A stretch of 64,000 nt of DNA from Jacaranda mimosifolia (taxonomy: Eukaryota > Streptophyta > Magnoliopsida > Lamiales > Bignoniaceae): positions 3,195,001 to 3,259,000 of the forward strand of contig CM032127.1 of assembly GCA_018894105.1 (NCBI GenBank), given 5' to 3'. The position numbers and the translations under genes were made by a program. Position 1 is the first letter of the stretch. Each line of letters begins with the position of its first letter. The notes below the pieces were generated by a model. That model was not told the origin of the DNA and made no database searches. It was given only the letters and a program-made list of their open reading frames with translations. This document shows positions 25,216 through 36,892 of the stretch, piece after piece.

Positions 25216-26532
25216 CCTTGCCTTCATTAACTGAGTCTGCTTTTTCTCAAATTAAGTGAAATAACTGAGATTAGTTTTCAACACCACAATAGCATTAGAT
25301 GAACAGAGTGACCACTATCGTCCAACTTATAGGGTTAGTTTAAAAAGTAGGTGCATGAAGTTGGGTGAGAAAATCAACTGAAAAGTACTACGCTGTTGTC
25401 GGGCATCTCTTTGGAAACTGCTATATCCAAATAATGGGACATAAGATGCAATGATTTCAGATGAATAAAGCTTAACGAAAAAGTTGAGATGGAAGTCGAT
25501 GGGAATTATATTTAGATTTGTAGCCAACCTCAATGTAAGATGCTGCAACTTCAGAGTGCTTCTCATTTGTCCTGGCAATAAATATATCCCAAAACACCGA
25601 CCACCATTCAAAGAGAAAACCACCAGGAGCATCAATAGCTGAAACAAGCACAAAAAAGAAATTAAAACTTCGATTGCAAAGGGGAACTGTTAAATAAGGA
25701 ATGTATGCTCCTTCGTTTCAACTTTCTGTACACACACCAACAGGGTCAGATGATACTTTTCCTTCAGCTTGGAAAGCCTGAGCAGTGGTTTTCAAATCTC
25801 TCTTTACTAGATAATCGTGAATATAGACATCCAACCTAGAAATAAGAAGTCCAGATATCAGAATAAAATTTTGTCACTGGTCAAGGGAAATATAAAACTT
25901 TAGAAATAGGTGGGATTTAGGGGCATATATTAAAAGAATGGGGAGAATACAAAACCCTAAAGATAACTCCAAAATCACTATAAGGAAAGTAGAGTGGAAG
26001 CAACAGACACAGAGTCAAAAGAACTCCCATAAACAAGTTAGAAGAATACATGCCTATCCATCGAAAAGAAGAAATGGCCAAAATAATAACCAAAACAGAA
26101 CAAGAATATTTATCTTCAGCCTTAAACATGAGCTAAAACTCCTATTCTTCTCACAAACCAGAACCTGAGGGAAGAGCAAATTCGCACCTCCTCCCCCCCC
26201 CCCCCAAAAACCCCCCAACACACACACACGAACACATAAAACCCTCTAACAGAGACAGACGAAAAAAGGGCTAAAGAAAACAAGAAAAAAAGATGTACAG
26301 AGAGACCAAACTTCAAGCGGGACGAACAATTTTAAAGATTTCACCAACCCAAAATCCGAAATCTAATAGGAAACACAAGTATAATGCCATAAATAAGGAA
26401 CCTTGCCCAAAAAAAATAATTAATCCACTTACCATACAATAAAAGAGGGAACTTTTAGGAATAAAAGGTACTGGAAAGAAAATAGAATAGAAAAGCTCAC
26501 ATTTTGTCAGCTTCCCAGTTGGTTTGAGACAT
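19586..26532 (-). CDS. LUG: LEUNIG-type transcriptional co-repressor (LisH/LUFS, poly-Q, WD40), 18 coding exons
   Basis: Nuclear Groucho/Tup1-like co-repressor. LEUNIG proteins are recruited through SEUSS-type adaptors to repress targets such as AGAMOUS. Exons on the minus strand: 26532-26501, 25835-25738, 25638-25529, 25236-24832, 24754-24666, 24298-24220, 24124-24049, 23815-23766, 23114-22800, 22679-22470, 22246-22001, 21915-21780, 21448-21339, 21185-21036, 20795-20640, 20384-20268, 20053-19847, 19729-19586. They sum to 2730 nt, all in frame, giving 909 residues (Arabidopsis LUG is about 930). The start [11 protein letters not shown] is family-typical. Residues 1-80 form the LisH/LUFS domain; 81-215 are Gln-rich with a 29-Gln run at 125-153; a basic GRKRK motif at about 495-499 may be nuclear-localising; 616-909 carry WD40 repeats ending HDKIVKLWK. 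All introns are GT-AG except intron 17, which has a GC donor. Exon 12 begins WDDKDLVQ, extra compared with Arabidopsis as I recall it. The gene looks intact. Confidence 0.95.
19730..19846 (-). other. GC-AG intron (intron 17 of LEUNIG)
   Basis: Exon 17 ends in a conserved GCYQ sequence and is followed by CAG/GCAAGT, not GT. The acceptor is TTTGCAG before the final exon. The reading frame and the match to the family on both sides need this boundary. The duplicated pseudogene has the same GC donor at 3401-3402, so it predates the duplication and is not a sequencing error. The CAG/GCAAGT context matches the strong consensus usual for functional GC donors. Confidence 0.85.
25018..25104 (-). repeat. 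CAG/CAA tract encoding 29 consecutive glutamines in LEUNIG exon 4
   Basis: Read on the minus strand, 29 consecutive Gln codons of mixed CAG and CAA (residues about 125-153), preceded by His and followed by Pro-His. Shorter Gln runs flank it at residues 89-97 and 105-111, and another lies in exon 10 near 22600-22625. Mixed codons make the tract less slippage-prone than pure CAG, but it should still vary in length between individuals. Confidence 0.95.
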
Positions 26533-27110
26533 ATTTGCAGTCCAATAGGGCAGAATACGAATGTCAGATCCTCAAGATTCAATCGTTCCTTCTATTTCCT
26601 CACCCTTTAGCTTCTGAGACACATTTATTGCATTAAAACCACAAACTAGAAGAAAAAAATTAGAACTTTTTGGTTACTTTCCCCCTATCTATACAACAGA
26701 AAACAAGCAACACAAAATCTAAGGCCAAGAGTTAATACACCAAACCAATCGGGTTCAAAAACAAAGACCAAGAAATCTTGTAAAAATAGATGTAGAAGGA
26801 AGTTCACAAACGAAAAGCTATATAGAATATACTACATACTAATAGCATATATACATATGCTATTTACATCCCATGAAATACCATGTGGTATTCATTTTGA
26901 CAAAAAGAAGAAGAAAAAAAAAATGAAAGTGAAGATACCAGAGAGATTACCTAAAACCCCATAAACACAAAAAAGAAAAAAAGAATCCTTCTGTATTTTT
27001 ATTTTTTTTTCTCCTAGGGAGTTCCCTTTTTCCTTGTTCTTCTTTTTTCTCTTTTTTTTTTTTTTTTTTTTTCCTTTTTTTGGGTGGAAGAAAGTACCAG
27101 TAGTTGTATG
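26533..27110 (-). promoter_or_regulatory. LEUNIG 5' leader and proximal upstream region
   Basis: Sequence immediately upstream of the LEUNIG start codon. Reading the minus strand, a plausible 5'UTR intron runs from a TTTTAG/GTAATC donor (GT just below 26951) to a TGTCTCAG acceptor near 26602, which would leave a short non-coding first exon. Further upstream lie homopolymer tracts: 27052-27072 is nearly pure T and 26190-26206 is C-rich. No convincing TATA box was found. The intron is inference from splice-like motifs only. Confidence 0.35.
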
Positions 27111-29667
27111 TTTTGCAGAGAACTACAGATATTCTCTTTATTTTTCTGATTAGCTTTGTTGGTAGATTGAAGGGGCTGTAGCAGATATCATAATGGCTCT
27201 CAGAATCGAATTTACTCTTAAGTCCCTTTCAGCTGGTCAAATTTTCTGTCTTAAGGCCATTGCTGCAAGGAGGAAAAGATGAAATACCTAAAACAGGCCT
27301 GGAGAGCTCTCAAGTTATGAGAAGAAATGGGATTGAAACGTCAATTGACTGGGTCTTCTGCTTTTGCAGCAGCCTTTCAATTATGGGGCTTATATTTTTG
27401 TTATTTATAATTGAGTCCTTTAACTTTGGGAGTTTTGCTGCTTTTGACAGTTTCCAGATTATCTTAATTTCATTCTTAGTCTTGAAGTTGATCAGTCTAG
27501 GTAGATGGCAAGCAGCTGAAATGACTGTTTTAGCCTCGGCTTGAGATGCATTACATCAGACAAGAATGTTGTCTTTTTTCTCAATAGAATATATAATATG
27601 AATTATTAAATTATATATAATAATGTTAATATTTTACTTTATAATATTTTAATATTATTATTACATAATTCACTTTTATAAATATTATCTGGACAGTATA
27701 TAACTTTCCTTTATACTGCACATATTTAAGCATATAAATAATTAATTGATTAGGTAGGATTAATGATAGCGTCTTATCAAAGTAATTAAATAAAAAGAAA
27801 GATAAGTAGATTAATACCACGACCCATATGCAAGACATATTTAAATAGTTTACATCATTGATGTTGTTAAATAATTATTAATTAATTAATTCTATTCAAT
27901 GATTGGGATTTTATAAAATAATTATTCTATTTAATCCATATGCTCTTATATCTCAATGTGTTTGTAAATCGAATACAATTAATTGTTTTCAGAAATATTT
28001 TCAAAAAAAAGAGTGAGAAAATTTGCATTTTTTCCCTTCCACATAAACCTAAAGTATTTATTACTTGTTTCCAATTTACATATGTTTTTCACGCGCAAAT
28101 TCCAAACACTAATTCATATTTAATTAAGAGGCTTACTTATTCAAAGCAATGTGTTGTTTGCTTTCAATTTGGCGTATTTTGGAAGACGTACAAGTTGTAA
28201 TTTCTCTTTTTTAAGAAAATTTTAATTGCAAATAATAGTTGGAATTATATATGATATTTCCAACGTTTATAAAATTTGAATTTTGGCAGTTTAAATTGTG
28301 GTTTGACAAAGGGAATAAATCGTAGGTCAACTATATAATTTGCAGCTTTGCATTCTCAAATAGCATAACCTAAGTACCTTGCCATGGATGTATAGCAAAA
28401 CATATAGTGATGATCTGCGTCCCGATTTTGCCCTTCAAATCATACTTTTGCGTTTTCATTTTGATAACTTGAATCAAAATTCAGCTAGATAAATGGTTGT
28501 TATTCGGTATTAGTTGATAAATACAAATAATTTAAATTTAGAAAAGCATTTAGGAGTCAATTGGTTCAATAGCAGCAATTTCATTCATTTTATATGGGGT
28601 ATTAGGAATTTGAATCCTTACAAACTAGAGATGCACATGTGCATCTGTAAATATTAAAGGAAAAAAAAAAAGAATCTAACAGACAAATGGTTAGAGGAAA
28701 ATTCAACTTAATAAGTTAAATAAATTTGTGCTCAATTTAAAGTAGAATTCTTGGGATCATTGTCTCACTACTTCATTTTCAATGTAAGCATAATCAACTC
28801 CTATTTTCAAATTACAACAAAACTTATTGGATCTTGCAACTTGACGAGGAAAATATTATTATATTTTTTTAACGCTTCAAATAATGTAACTTTATATTTT
28901 AATATTTTTATCGTTGATTTTTTATTCTCTCTCTCTTTTTTCCACTGTTTTCCTCAATCCAATGTAGCACATGACTCATTAGCGTACACTCAAACAAAGA
29001 AATTCCCATAAACTTGAATAAACAGACAATTGCTTATTTTTTGGATAGAAATACTTAGGACCATTTTTATCATAACTTATGCAACGAGGCTTTATGGAGG
29101 AAGTCACAACTTTCCAAAAGAGACGTTAGTTTTTATGGTTTAAACTTTTCAATTTTGAACCAAGTGTTGTGACTGTTTTGAAGATTTGGTTTCCCTCAAT
29201 TCACAAAGGAAACAAAAATTAACTTAAATGGATTTTGTCGCAAAATAGTGAGTCCCACAAATACTTCTAAACAGTCAGTAAAAAATTTCTATTGAAATAA
29301 AATAATAGAACTATTTTTATATTTTAAACTAAAAGATTAGTTAACAATCGTACCATTACTCAATAAAATATTGTAAAATCATGTGTAAATCAATATGTAA
29401 TGACTCGTGGATTTACAAACAAGTGGCAGTGAGGACCAAAACAATAAGCTGGTTAGTTATTTTAAACAAAAATCTTTAATTATTATTCTTTTATTTATAA
29501 ACCCACGAGTGGTCCAATAGATTTGAACTTTTAACTCACACTGTATATATGAGACTCATGCTAATAAGCAAAATGATCACCAACCTTTTACTGCTAGTTA
29601 AGGGACTGTAAAATGTATAATTTGTCGACTTATGGATAATCAGTGGTGTAAATTATGAGTTTGTGAT
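27111..29667. other. Intergenic region upstream of LEUNIG
   Basis: No coding sequence recognised. The ORF at 27260-27544 has no recognisable motif and no splice context. Position 28545-28640 has a GGTTCAATAGCAGCAA...GGAATTTGAATCC pattern, loosely like the A and B boxes of a tRNA-derived SINE, followed by an A-rich tail at 28661-28672. This is weak evidence. Confidence 0.4.
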
Positions 29668-30319
29668 CAGGATTGTCAATTGATCGGATTTTAATTCAAA
29701 TTTGACTTCGAATTCGAATTTTAGAATTTTTATTTGATTAAAATATTTAATGAATTAGATCCAATTATAAATATCCGTAATCCGAAATAAATTGATTGTA
29801 CACGGAATTAAACAATCTGATCCATTAAAGATTGAAATTCGAATTTTAATAATTGTTTATTAAATTCATACTCTTATATATAACATTAATAAAGATTTTA
29901 AAATAAAATTTATATATTATATTGACCTAATATCTATATTATGCTATTAATATTGAATCTTTAGTCTAAAAATTAATAGGAATATTAATTAAATATCAAA
30001 TATAATAATGTATAATAGTCAATCTATACATTAATATAATGTAATATAAGGATTTAGTATTCAAATATTTAATTTTTAGACTAATATATAGTAAAAAGTT
30101 GTTAAAAAATTCAAATATGACATAAATTTACTTTATAAATACAATATTTTTATACAATCTAAACGAGAAAAAATATATATTAAATCGGTTTGAATTTTTT
30201 TATCGAATTTTGAATATCCACCGAATTCAAATATGGTGCTAACTAATAAAGTCTTATAGGATATCGAGTCATATTCGAATATAGCTGATTTGATTCAAAT
30301 TTGACAATTGACAGCCCTA
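29668..30319. mobile_element. hAT-like MITE, 652 bp
   Basis: Ends CAGGATTGTCAATT and AATTGACAGCCCTA form imperfect inverted repeats. It is flanked by a perfect 8-bp target duplication TTTGTGAT (29660-29667 and 30320-30327), the length made by hAT transposases. No coding capacity. Its reverse complement is clearly related to 57816-58150, so two members of one family are in the window. Confidence 0.88.
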
Positions 30320-30329
30320 TTTGTGATAG

Positions 30330-33300
30330 CTGGTGGCCCAGGTATAATTTAGACCGTCCAGTCCAGTTAGATTGGGCTTTGGGCCTAATTTTTTAGTTTT
30401 GTTCGCTAACTTTTTCTAGTATTGGGCTTTGTTCCCTTTTCTCTTTGGGTTGGGAATTTCCTCTGAGGCCCATTTGCCATATTTTCCATGATGAACTTTT
30501 AGTTGGACCAAGAAAAATCAGTTGGTCTGCAATTAATTATAAAAGCAAGGAGAAAAAGATCTCTTTGGAATAGGAGGTAGATGGAACATTATGAGCTTTA
30601 GCTTTAAGTAATTTTTAGTAGAGGCCCTATTATTTTTTGGAAATTCTACATTGATACCAAAAGAAAATTTTAGTTGTTCCTCCATTGATGTTTATGGCTG
30701 GAATAAAAGTTTCTTTCCTATTTTTCTCTATATTTTATGAAAAACTAACGAAGAATTGGAAATCAATTGGAAGTACATACTACAAACACAATATTTTGGT
30801 AAAAGTTTTTGACCTTTTATTTCAAAACTAGATCTAAATACCATATGTCATCTTTTACCATTTTGACCCTCTATTCTAATTTGATTCTCAATCCTATATG
30901 CCACCGCGGAATTATACGCCAAAGTGTGTAAAATATTTTTTAAAAAAACAAATACACTCAAGTGCAAACCATACATTCGTCATAAAGCCTAAACCCTAAA
31001 ACCTAAAACAGTCGATCGATGTCCATATATTACAAGAAAACCACTTCATTAATTGACCAAGAAAAGTAATTCATTATATAATTAATGATATCTAATTTTG
31101 TCCCACATTAAAAGAATCGAGGATCATTTCCCTCACCGTCCAACATATTTTCATAACAAAATCCACACTATCTATAAATGCGTATTATGAAACGATGTCT
31201 TAAGCCTCGATTTGTTTTTAGTAATTAATAGGTTTCAACGTCATCAATATCTGAAATAAATTAAAGAGATAGATACATATAGAGAATTTTGAATTAATGT
31301 TCGAAAAGGGGGTGACCATGGTAGGAGTTGTCTCTCTTGGAAATGGCATGCATCCAGAGGCAATAGGCATAAAACACAAAATGTCTCTCATTGTGAGTCA
31401 GTCAATTTGCAGTTTGAAAAGCAACATGGCACTGAACTTAAACAGGTGAAAAAAAGTGGACCCAAATCATCATATGGGATGAAACCCTTATCATTCCACA
31501 TACACACAAACAAACAAGGGAATTTTCCTGGCCCTTCCTGGCTGGTTACCTACCCAGCTAGCCTGGCTTTTCTTCTGGACCCCTCTCCTAATACATGCAT
31601 ACCAACAAACAATTAATTTACAATTCTAGAAAATAAAAATGAAATTTGAAGTAATAAGTTTGAGATGAAATTGACAGGTTGAATGGAATAGATAGATATA
31701 GAATATAAGGATTTGTCGTTCTGAATATATGCATGCATGGCAAATTGGCATGCATGCCAATACTACCAAATCCTCCTCTCTCGTGCATGCATGCATGCAT
31801 ACATATCCCCACAACTGTTTGTGATTAGTACTTGTCGTCGTCTCAATCTATATATACTTACGGGTACCCCCAACCTACGTGCATCGATCTCCATAGGAAT
31901 CCACATATTACATCCTTGATGTTTCTATCATCGTTTCATCGTTGCACGTGAACTTCGTTTAACATGCATCTTGGGGTATGCGTGGCTATAGGCCTGTCCA
32001 CGAATTGAGTTTCGGTCCGAATCGAATTTTTTATTGAGTTTAAAATGGTGGTTGCATTATTTAATTATTGATTCAAGCTTAAAATCTTATTAAATGAAAA
32101 AGAAAAATATTTTGGGGTTGCTTTATTGTTAAGAGGGTGTTTGTTTATGTTTTTATTTTGTTTTCTATTGTTTTTGCTATTTGAAAATGAATTTATAGTA
32201 ATTTATCATCATTTTTATCAATATTCCAACTCATTTTTATCTCAAAATACATTTTTCAGTAATCTACATATTTTCTCTATCTTCTTCATATATATATTGG
32301 GGATATTTTCAGTTTTCAGCTCGTTTTGGAGTAACCCCAGTATTTTCCAAATTATTTATTGATTGGGCAATTTAAAAAATATCTAGTATTAATGCCTTGA
32401 CAAATACTTATAATCTGACATATATATTTCACACTTACTGGGATTTTCTGCCACATATATATCCATATGTGTAGTTGGTATCAGTGTGAAACCTCACAAG
32501 TCGGAACAATTTGGAGTGGACGGATTCAGAGCTTCATATGCACAAATATACGTCAATGGTCTAACTAGGCACGTTATCCAAATTTTTTTCAAAATTCCCC
32601 AAGCAAACATTCAATAATTTACTCTTAAGCATGAGAAAAAGAACATCAAAATTAATATCTATTAGTTCTTCAGTCACATGATAAGAATGTTTATTACATA
32701 TATTGACGATACACAAATATATTATCCTGTTCTTCTCTACTAAATATCATTTTTCGAGGGGATAGTTTTATTCCTTAAAAAAGAAAATAAAAAGTTCTAC
32801 AACTGAAAAGTACGAGCAATTTATAACAATATATTTCAAAATTCTCGATTCATTCAATATATTTAAATATGTAAACACGCGACATAATCATGTTTTGCAT
32901 GAATTACTCCGGGCCTGTTTGGTTTCATGTTTCAAATCTCCTTTTCGTTTTCACCATAGTCATTTTCAAAGCACATTCTCCAATAACTTATATATTTTCT
33001 CTCTCTCTATCTACAACATATTAAACTCAACATAATCATTACTTTTCCAACCACTTATCCAAATACAAATTCATTTTCAACTTATTTTCACTAATTACTT
33101 TATCAAATTCTAAAAATGACGAAAATAAAAAATGAGAGTGAAAATAAACTAGACTATTAGTTCTCCTTATGGACAATCATATATATGTTAACAAGCTTAG
33201 TAACATAATTAAGAACAAGTCCTTATTTAGTTACATTTTCAAGTTCACTTTCGGTCATTTTCACAACTTGAAAATAAAATATCAATCATTTCTCACTATT

Positions 33301-34349
33301 TTCACCAAATCTCAACCTTATTTTTAATTTAAATTAAATATATTTTTTATAACCTATATATCTTCTCTCTATATTCATTATTTCTATCACTCTACATCCA
33401 ACCTGCTAAACTCCATATAATAATTATTCTTTAGATAGTCTATATATCCAAATACAAATTTATTTTTAATTCATTTTTTAACTATCTGTTCGAATTTTAA
33501 AAATAAAAAATGAAAATGAAACATAACCAAACTGGCCTCTAGACTAGCATTTGCAAGTTGTATGTGCATAATATAGAAACGATGACATATACGTTATTGC
33601 AGTCCAATTTCTCTCAGGAAGGAATAAGGGAGAAAGAAAGAGACAAGAGGCAGTACATAGGAGTAGAGAAAAGAACAGATCTCAGTGAAAAGGCTAAAGC
33701 CAAAAGGTTTGACATCGACCTATGTTAGCTACGGGGAAAGAGCCGACGTCAGCTGCTCATTCTTAAACACATATATATTGGAAAGATCAAAAAAATAAAA
33801 AAACAAAAAGGTTTTCACATTAATGAATGAAGTCAACAAACTACGTATCAATCAAAGATATATATATCTATATTTATATATATACATATTAGAAGTTCAT
33901 TCAAATTCAAATTCATGACTTTTCACAAAATATAAGAGACTTACCGTACCACTGAACTACAGAACACTCGATATATATATGCATATAGGAGCAAAGGGAT
34001 TCATATATAAAAATTAAAAGAGAAAAAAAAGACTGAAAGCATACAAGGTTAGGTTTGTGTGAAGAGTCTGAAGAGAGAAGAAAGAGGTGTCTGCGTTGTA
34101 GTGTCAGAAGAGCAGTGATAGGAAGGAAGGAATGACGTAAGTTATCCCGGAAGGCGTGCTTTTACTTTGGAAGCGTGTTACATCAGGATTCGGCATTGAA
34201 TGCTCATGCAGCAGCGAGCAGCCATCAGCGAGCAAGCCCCCACGTCCATCAGGTCTCAGGTTTCCCACCCTGATTAATTAACTCACAGCTTGGACTATTG
34301 CTCCACCATCCTTCAATTCCCAACTGCACCCCAGCTTACATCATATTAA
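30330..34349. other. Intergenic region with MITE remnants
   Basis: No gene recognised. Position 30330-30480 has several GGCCCA/TGGGCT words (site-II-like, common in plant promoters). Position 31727-31800 has clustered CATGCA motifs (separate entry). Position 32910-33540 holds sequence of the GTTTGGTTTCA MITE family: left end GGGCCTGTTTGGTTTCATG, right end near GAAACATAACCAAACTGGCC, possibly two overlapping members. Position 33600-33700 and 34060-34300 are GC-richer but have no ORF of note. Confidence 0.5.
31727..31804. promoter_or_regulatory. Cluster of RY (CATGCA) motifs
   Basis: Three CATGCATG-type blocks occur within 80 bp: GCATGCATGG, the palindrome TTGGCATGCATGCCAA, and a run of GCATGCATGCATGCAT. 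RY elements bind B3 factors such as ABI3, FUS3 and LEC2. With no neighbouring gene identified, function is unproven and a simple tetranucleotide repeat is an alternative. Confidence 0.4.
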
Positions 34350-34709
34350 GAGAGTGTTTGGGTAAGCTTATAAACTCCTCAAAATATCTTATAAGATATT
34401 TAAGATTATAAGTTGATAAAAAATATTTGATAAATTTTTTAGAAAAAAAGCTTATAAGATTATAAAATAAGATGCTATGAGCTTATAAACTCTTTTAGAA
34501 AAAAGTAAAGAGGCCCCAACTTATTTTTAAGATCTTAACAAGCTCCTTCATTGTTAACCATTTTTAATTACAAAATTGTCATTATTAACATCTTATAAGT
34601 TCGAACAACTTATTTTAAAAATAATATCTAACATCTTATAAACTTCAAAAACAACTTATAGACGTAGGAACTTATAAGATATTTAAAATAAGCTTAGCCA
34701 AACACCCTT
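34350..34709. mobile_element. Harbinger-like MITE, 360 bp
   Basis: Ends GAGAGTGTTTGG and CCAAACACCCTT are inverted repeats, flanked by the 3-bp duplication TAA (34347-34349 and 34710-34712). The interior is rich in AGCTTATAAG and CTTATAAGAT repeats in both orientations. The 3-bp TAA/TTA target is typical of PIF/Harbinger elements. Same family as 38505-38889. Confidence 0.88.
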
Positions 34710-34712
34710 TAA

Positions 34713-35850
34713 ATCTTTTATTTCATTTTTTATTCTATTTTTTGTTTCATTTTATGAATATATGATATGTGTATTAAATATTTTTTATAAAAATAAATGA
34801 TTGAGAATTAAATATATTTGACATAATTACAATAAATTAAAATAGAAGATGGAATAAAGAATCTAAAATGAGCTCATATATCCAGTTTAATTCTTATCTT
34901 CTCACCAATATTATCCATCTAAATCTTAATTACCTCAGCTCTACTATAATCTTGTTCTATATAACTCTTAAGTAACAATATATGTGACTTCTTGAATGTG
35001 CCTTGACTGGCAATTAAAATAGAGAATTTAAATTATAAATTATTTAGCTCAATTGGAAACTAGTTTTATATTTTTGAAATTTTAAAATATTACTAGTGAT
35101 AATTTTATAATTAATATGGTTAAAATTATTAAAATTTATTAAATTTAAAAAAATAAAAATAAACTTAGTGATCCTCACTTTTTTAAGTTTATAATGTTTT
35201 GTAAGTTCATCCAAACATCCCCTTAATCGTATCTTATAAAAAACCCGAACTAACTGCTTGAAAAAGAATTATTTAGTCTAGTGGATGATACAATATATTC
35301 CCGCGCTTGTCTGTGCAATTAATTAAAGAAACGAAGCAATTTGGGAGACGTAATAACAATGAAAATAATAGTAGTAAGGAGCTAGCGTGGGAGGAGACTG
35401 GAGAGGGGTACATGGTACGTAAAGAGAAGGAAGAATGGAAGAGGGGGGCATAGGCAGTAGCCAGTTGGTGTGAGATACTGTGAATGGCTTGTGAGGTGTG
35501 TGCGGTACACTGGCTGCCCGTCAGAGCCCCATCATTATCTCAATAATCAGCGTGACACACTATACTATACTTACATACATACACACTGCCACTACAGTAC
35601 TGTTCAGACAGAGAGGAAAGGACGTACACTAATATTTAATTATTTTGATTACTCAAAATAAAACAAGATCTGGTACTATTATAGAAGATTTTAATTTCAA
35701 ATTTAATGGTCTTAAGTTGCAAATTTTATTGCCATTATATGTACATAAAAAGAATTTAAAAGAAACATTTAGATATTGGTATTGAAGAATCTCTTCTTTT
35801 TTGTTTCCTAGTTGTTTTGCTTCTTCAAAGTCTTATTATGTGTTCTTTTA
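34713..35850. other. Intergenic region
   Basis: No gene recognised. Position 34715-34875 has inverted ends resembling another MITE (CTTTTATTTCATTTTTTATTC near the left, GAATAAAGAATC-like sequence near the right). Position 35340-35640 is less AT-rich and carries the ORF at 35470-35661, which has no recognisable domain and is probably spurious. Confidence 0.4.
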
Positions 35851-36892
35851 TTTACATATATAATAGTTGATGGATTTATTGTTCCTATCATTTTTTGACT
35901 TGGAGACTAACTGTTTAATTTATATACTTATGAAGCATAGTCATATTAAGTCGATCTTTGTTTTATATGGTAATTTACATTGCTAAATGTATAAGAAAAT
36001 TAAATTGCGCTTCTACTTACAACTACAACTTTTAACATAGCAATAAGCACTTGATTTTAACAATAGATAATAAATATCGTTAGTATATTTTTCAAAAATT
36101 ATTTAATCCAATAATAATAGAACAACCAGCCACTATTAACTTAGGGATCGAGATTATGCTTTTGAAAAGAAAATTTTCATTTTCTTCACATATAATAGTT
36201 GTTGGATTTATTTTTCATATGATTTTTTGACCTGGTGACTAATTGCTTAATCCATATGCTTATGGGGCGTAGTCATATCAAGTCGATCTTAGTTTTATAT
36301 GGTACTTTACGCTATCAAATGTATAAGAAAATAAAATTACGCCTCTATTAACAACTACAACTTTTAACATAGCGATAAGTGATTGATTCTAACAATAGAT
36401 AGTAAATGTCGTTAGTATATTTTTCAAAAATTAGATTTGGCTAGCTCGATATGAGATTTAATCCAATAATAATGGAATAACCAGTCACTATTAACTTAAG
36501 GATTGAGATTATGCTTTTGGAAAGAAAATTTTCATTTTCTTCACATATAATAGTTGTTGGATTTATTTTTTATTTCATTTTTTGACTTTGAGACTAACTT
36601 CTTAATCCATATGCTTATGGAGCGTAGTCATATCAAGTCGACCTTAGTTTTATATGGTGCTTTATGCTATCAAATACATAAAAAAATAAAATTACGCATC
36701 TACTAACAGCGATAACTTTTAACATAGCGATAAGTGATTGATTCTAACAATAGATAATATATGTCGTTAGTATATTTTTCAAAAATTAGATTTGGCTAGT
36801 TCAATAGAGATTTAATCCAATAATAATGGAATAACCAACCACTATTAACTTAGGGATCGAGATTATGCTTTTGAAAATAAAATTTTCATTTT
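35851..36892. repeat. Three-copy tandem array with 331-354-bp units
   Basis: Three collinear units begin at about 35851, 36187 and 36541 (CACATATAATAGTTG...). Markers such as GTAGTCATATCAAGTCGA and TAACAATAGATAAT recur once per unit. The first unit is the most diverged and units 2 and 3 are very similar, pointing to stepwise duplication. No ORF and no known family recognised. Confidence 0.85.

Noticed and set aside
28545..28675. Possible tRNA-derived SINE
   Set aside because: A- and B-box resemblance is weak and no target duplication was found.
31300..31420. Possible microRNA precursor
   Set aside because: No conserved plant miRNA sequence and no convincing stem found by eye.
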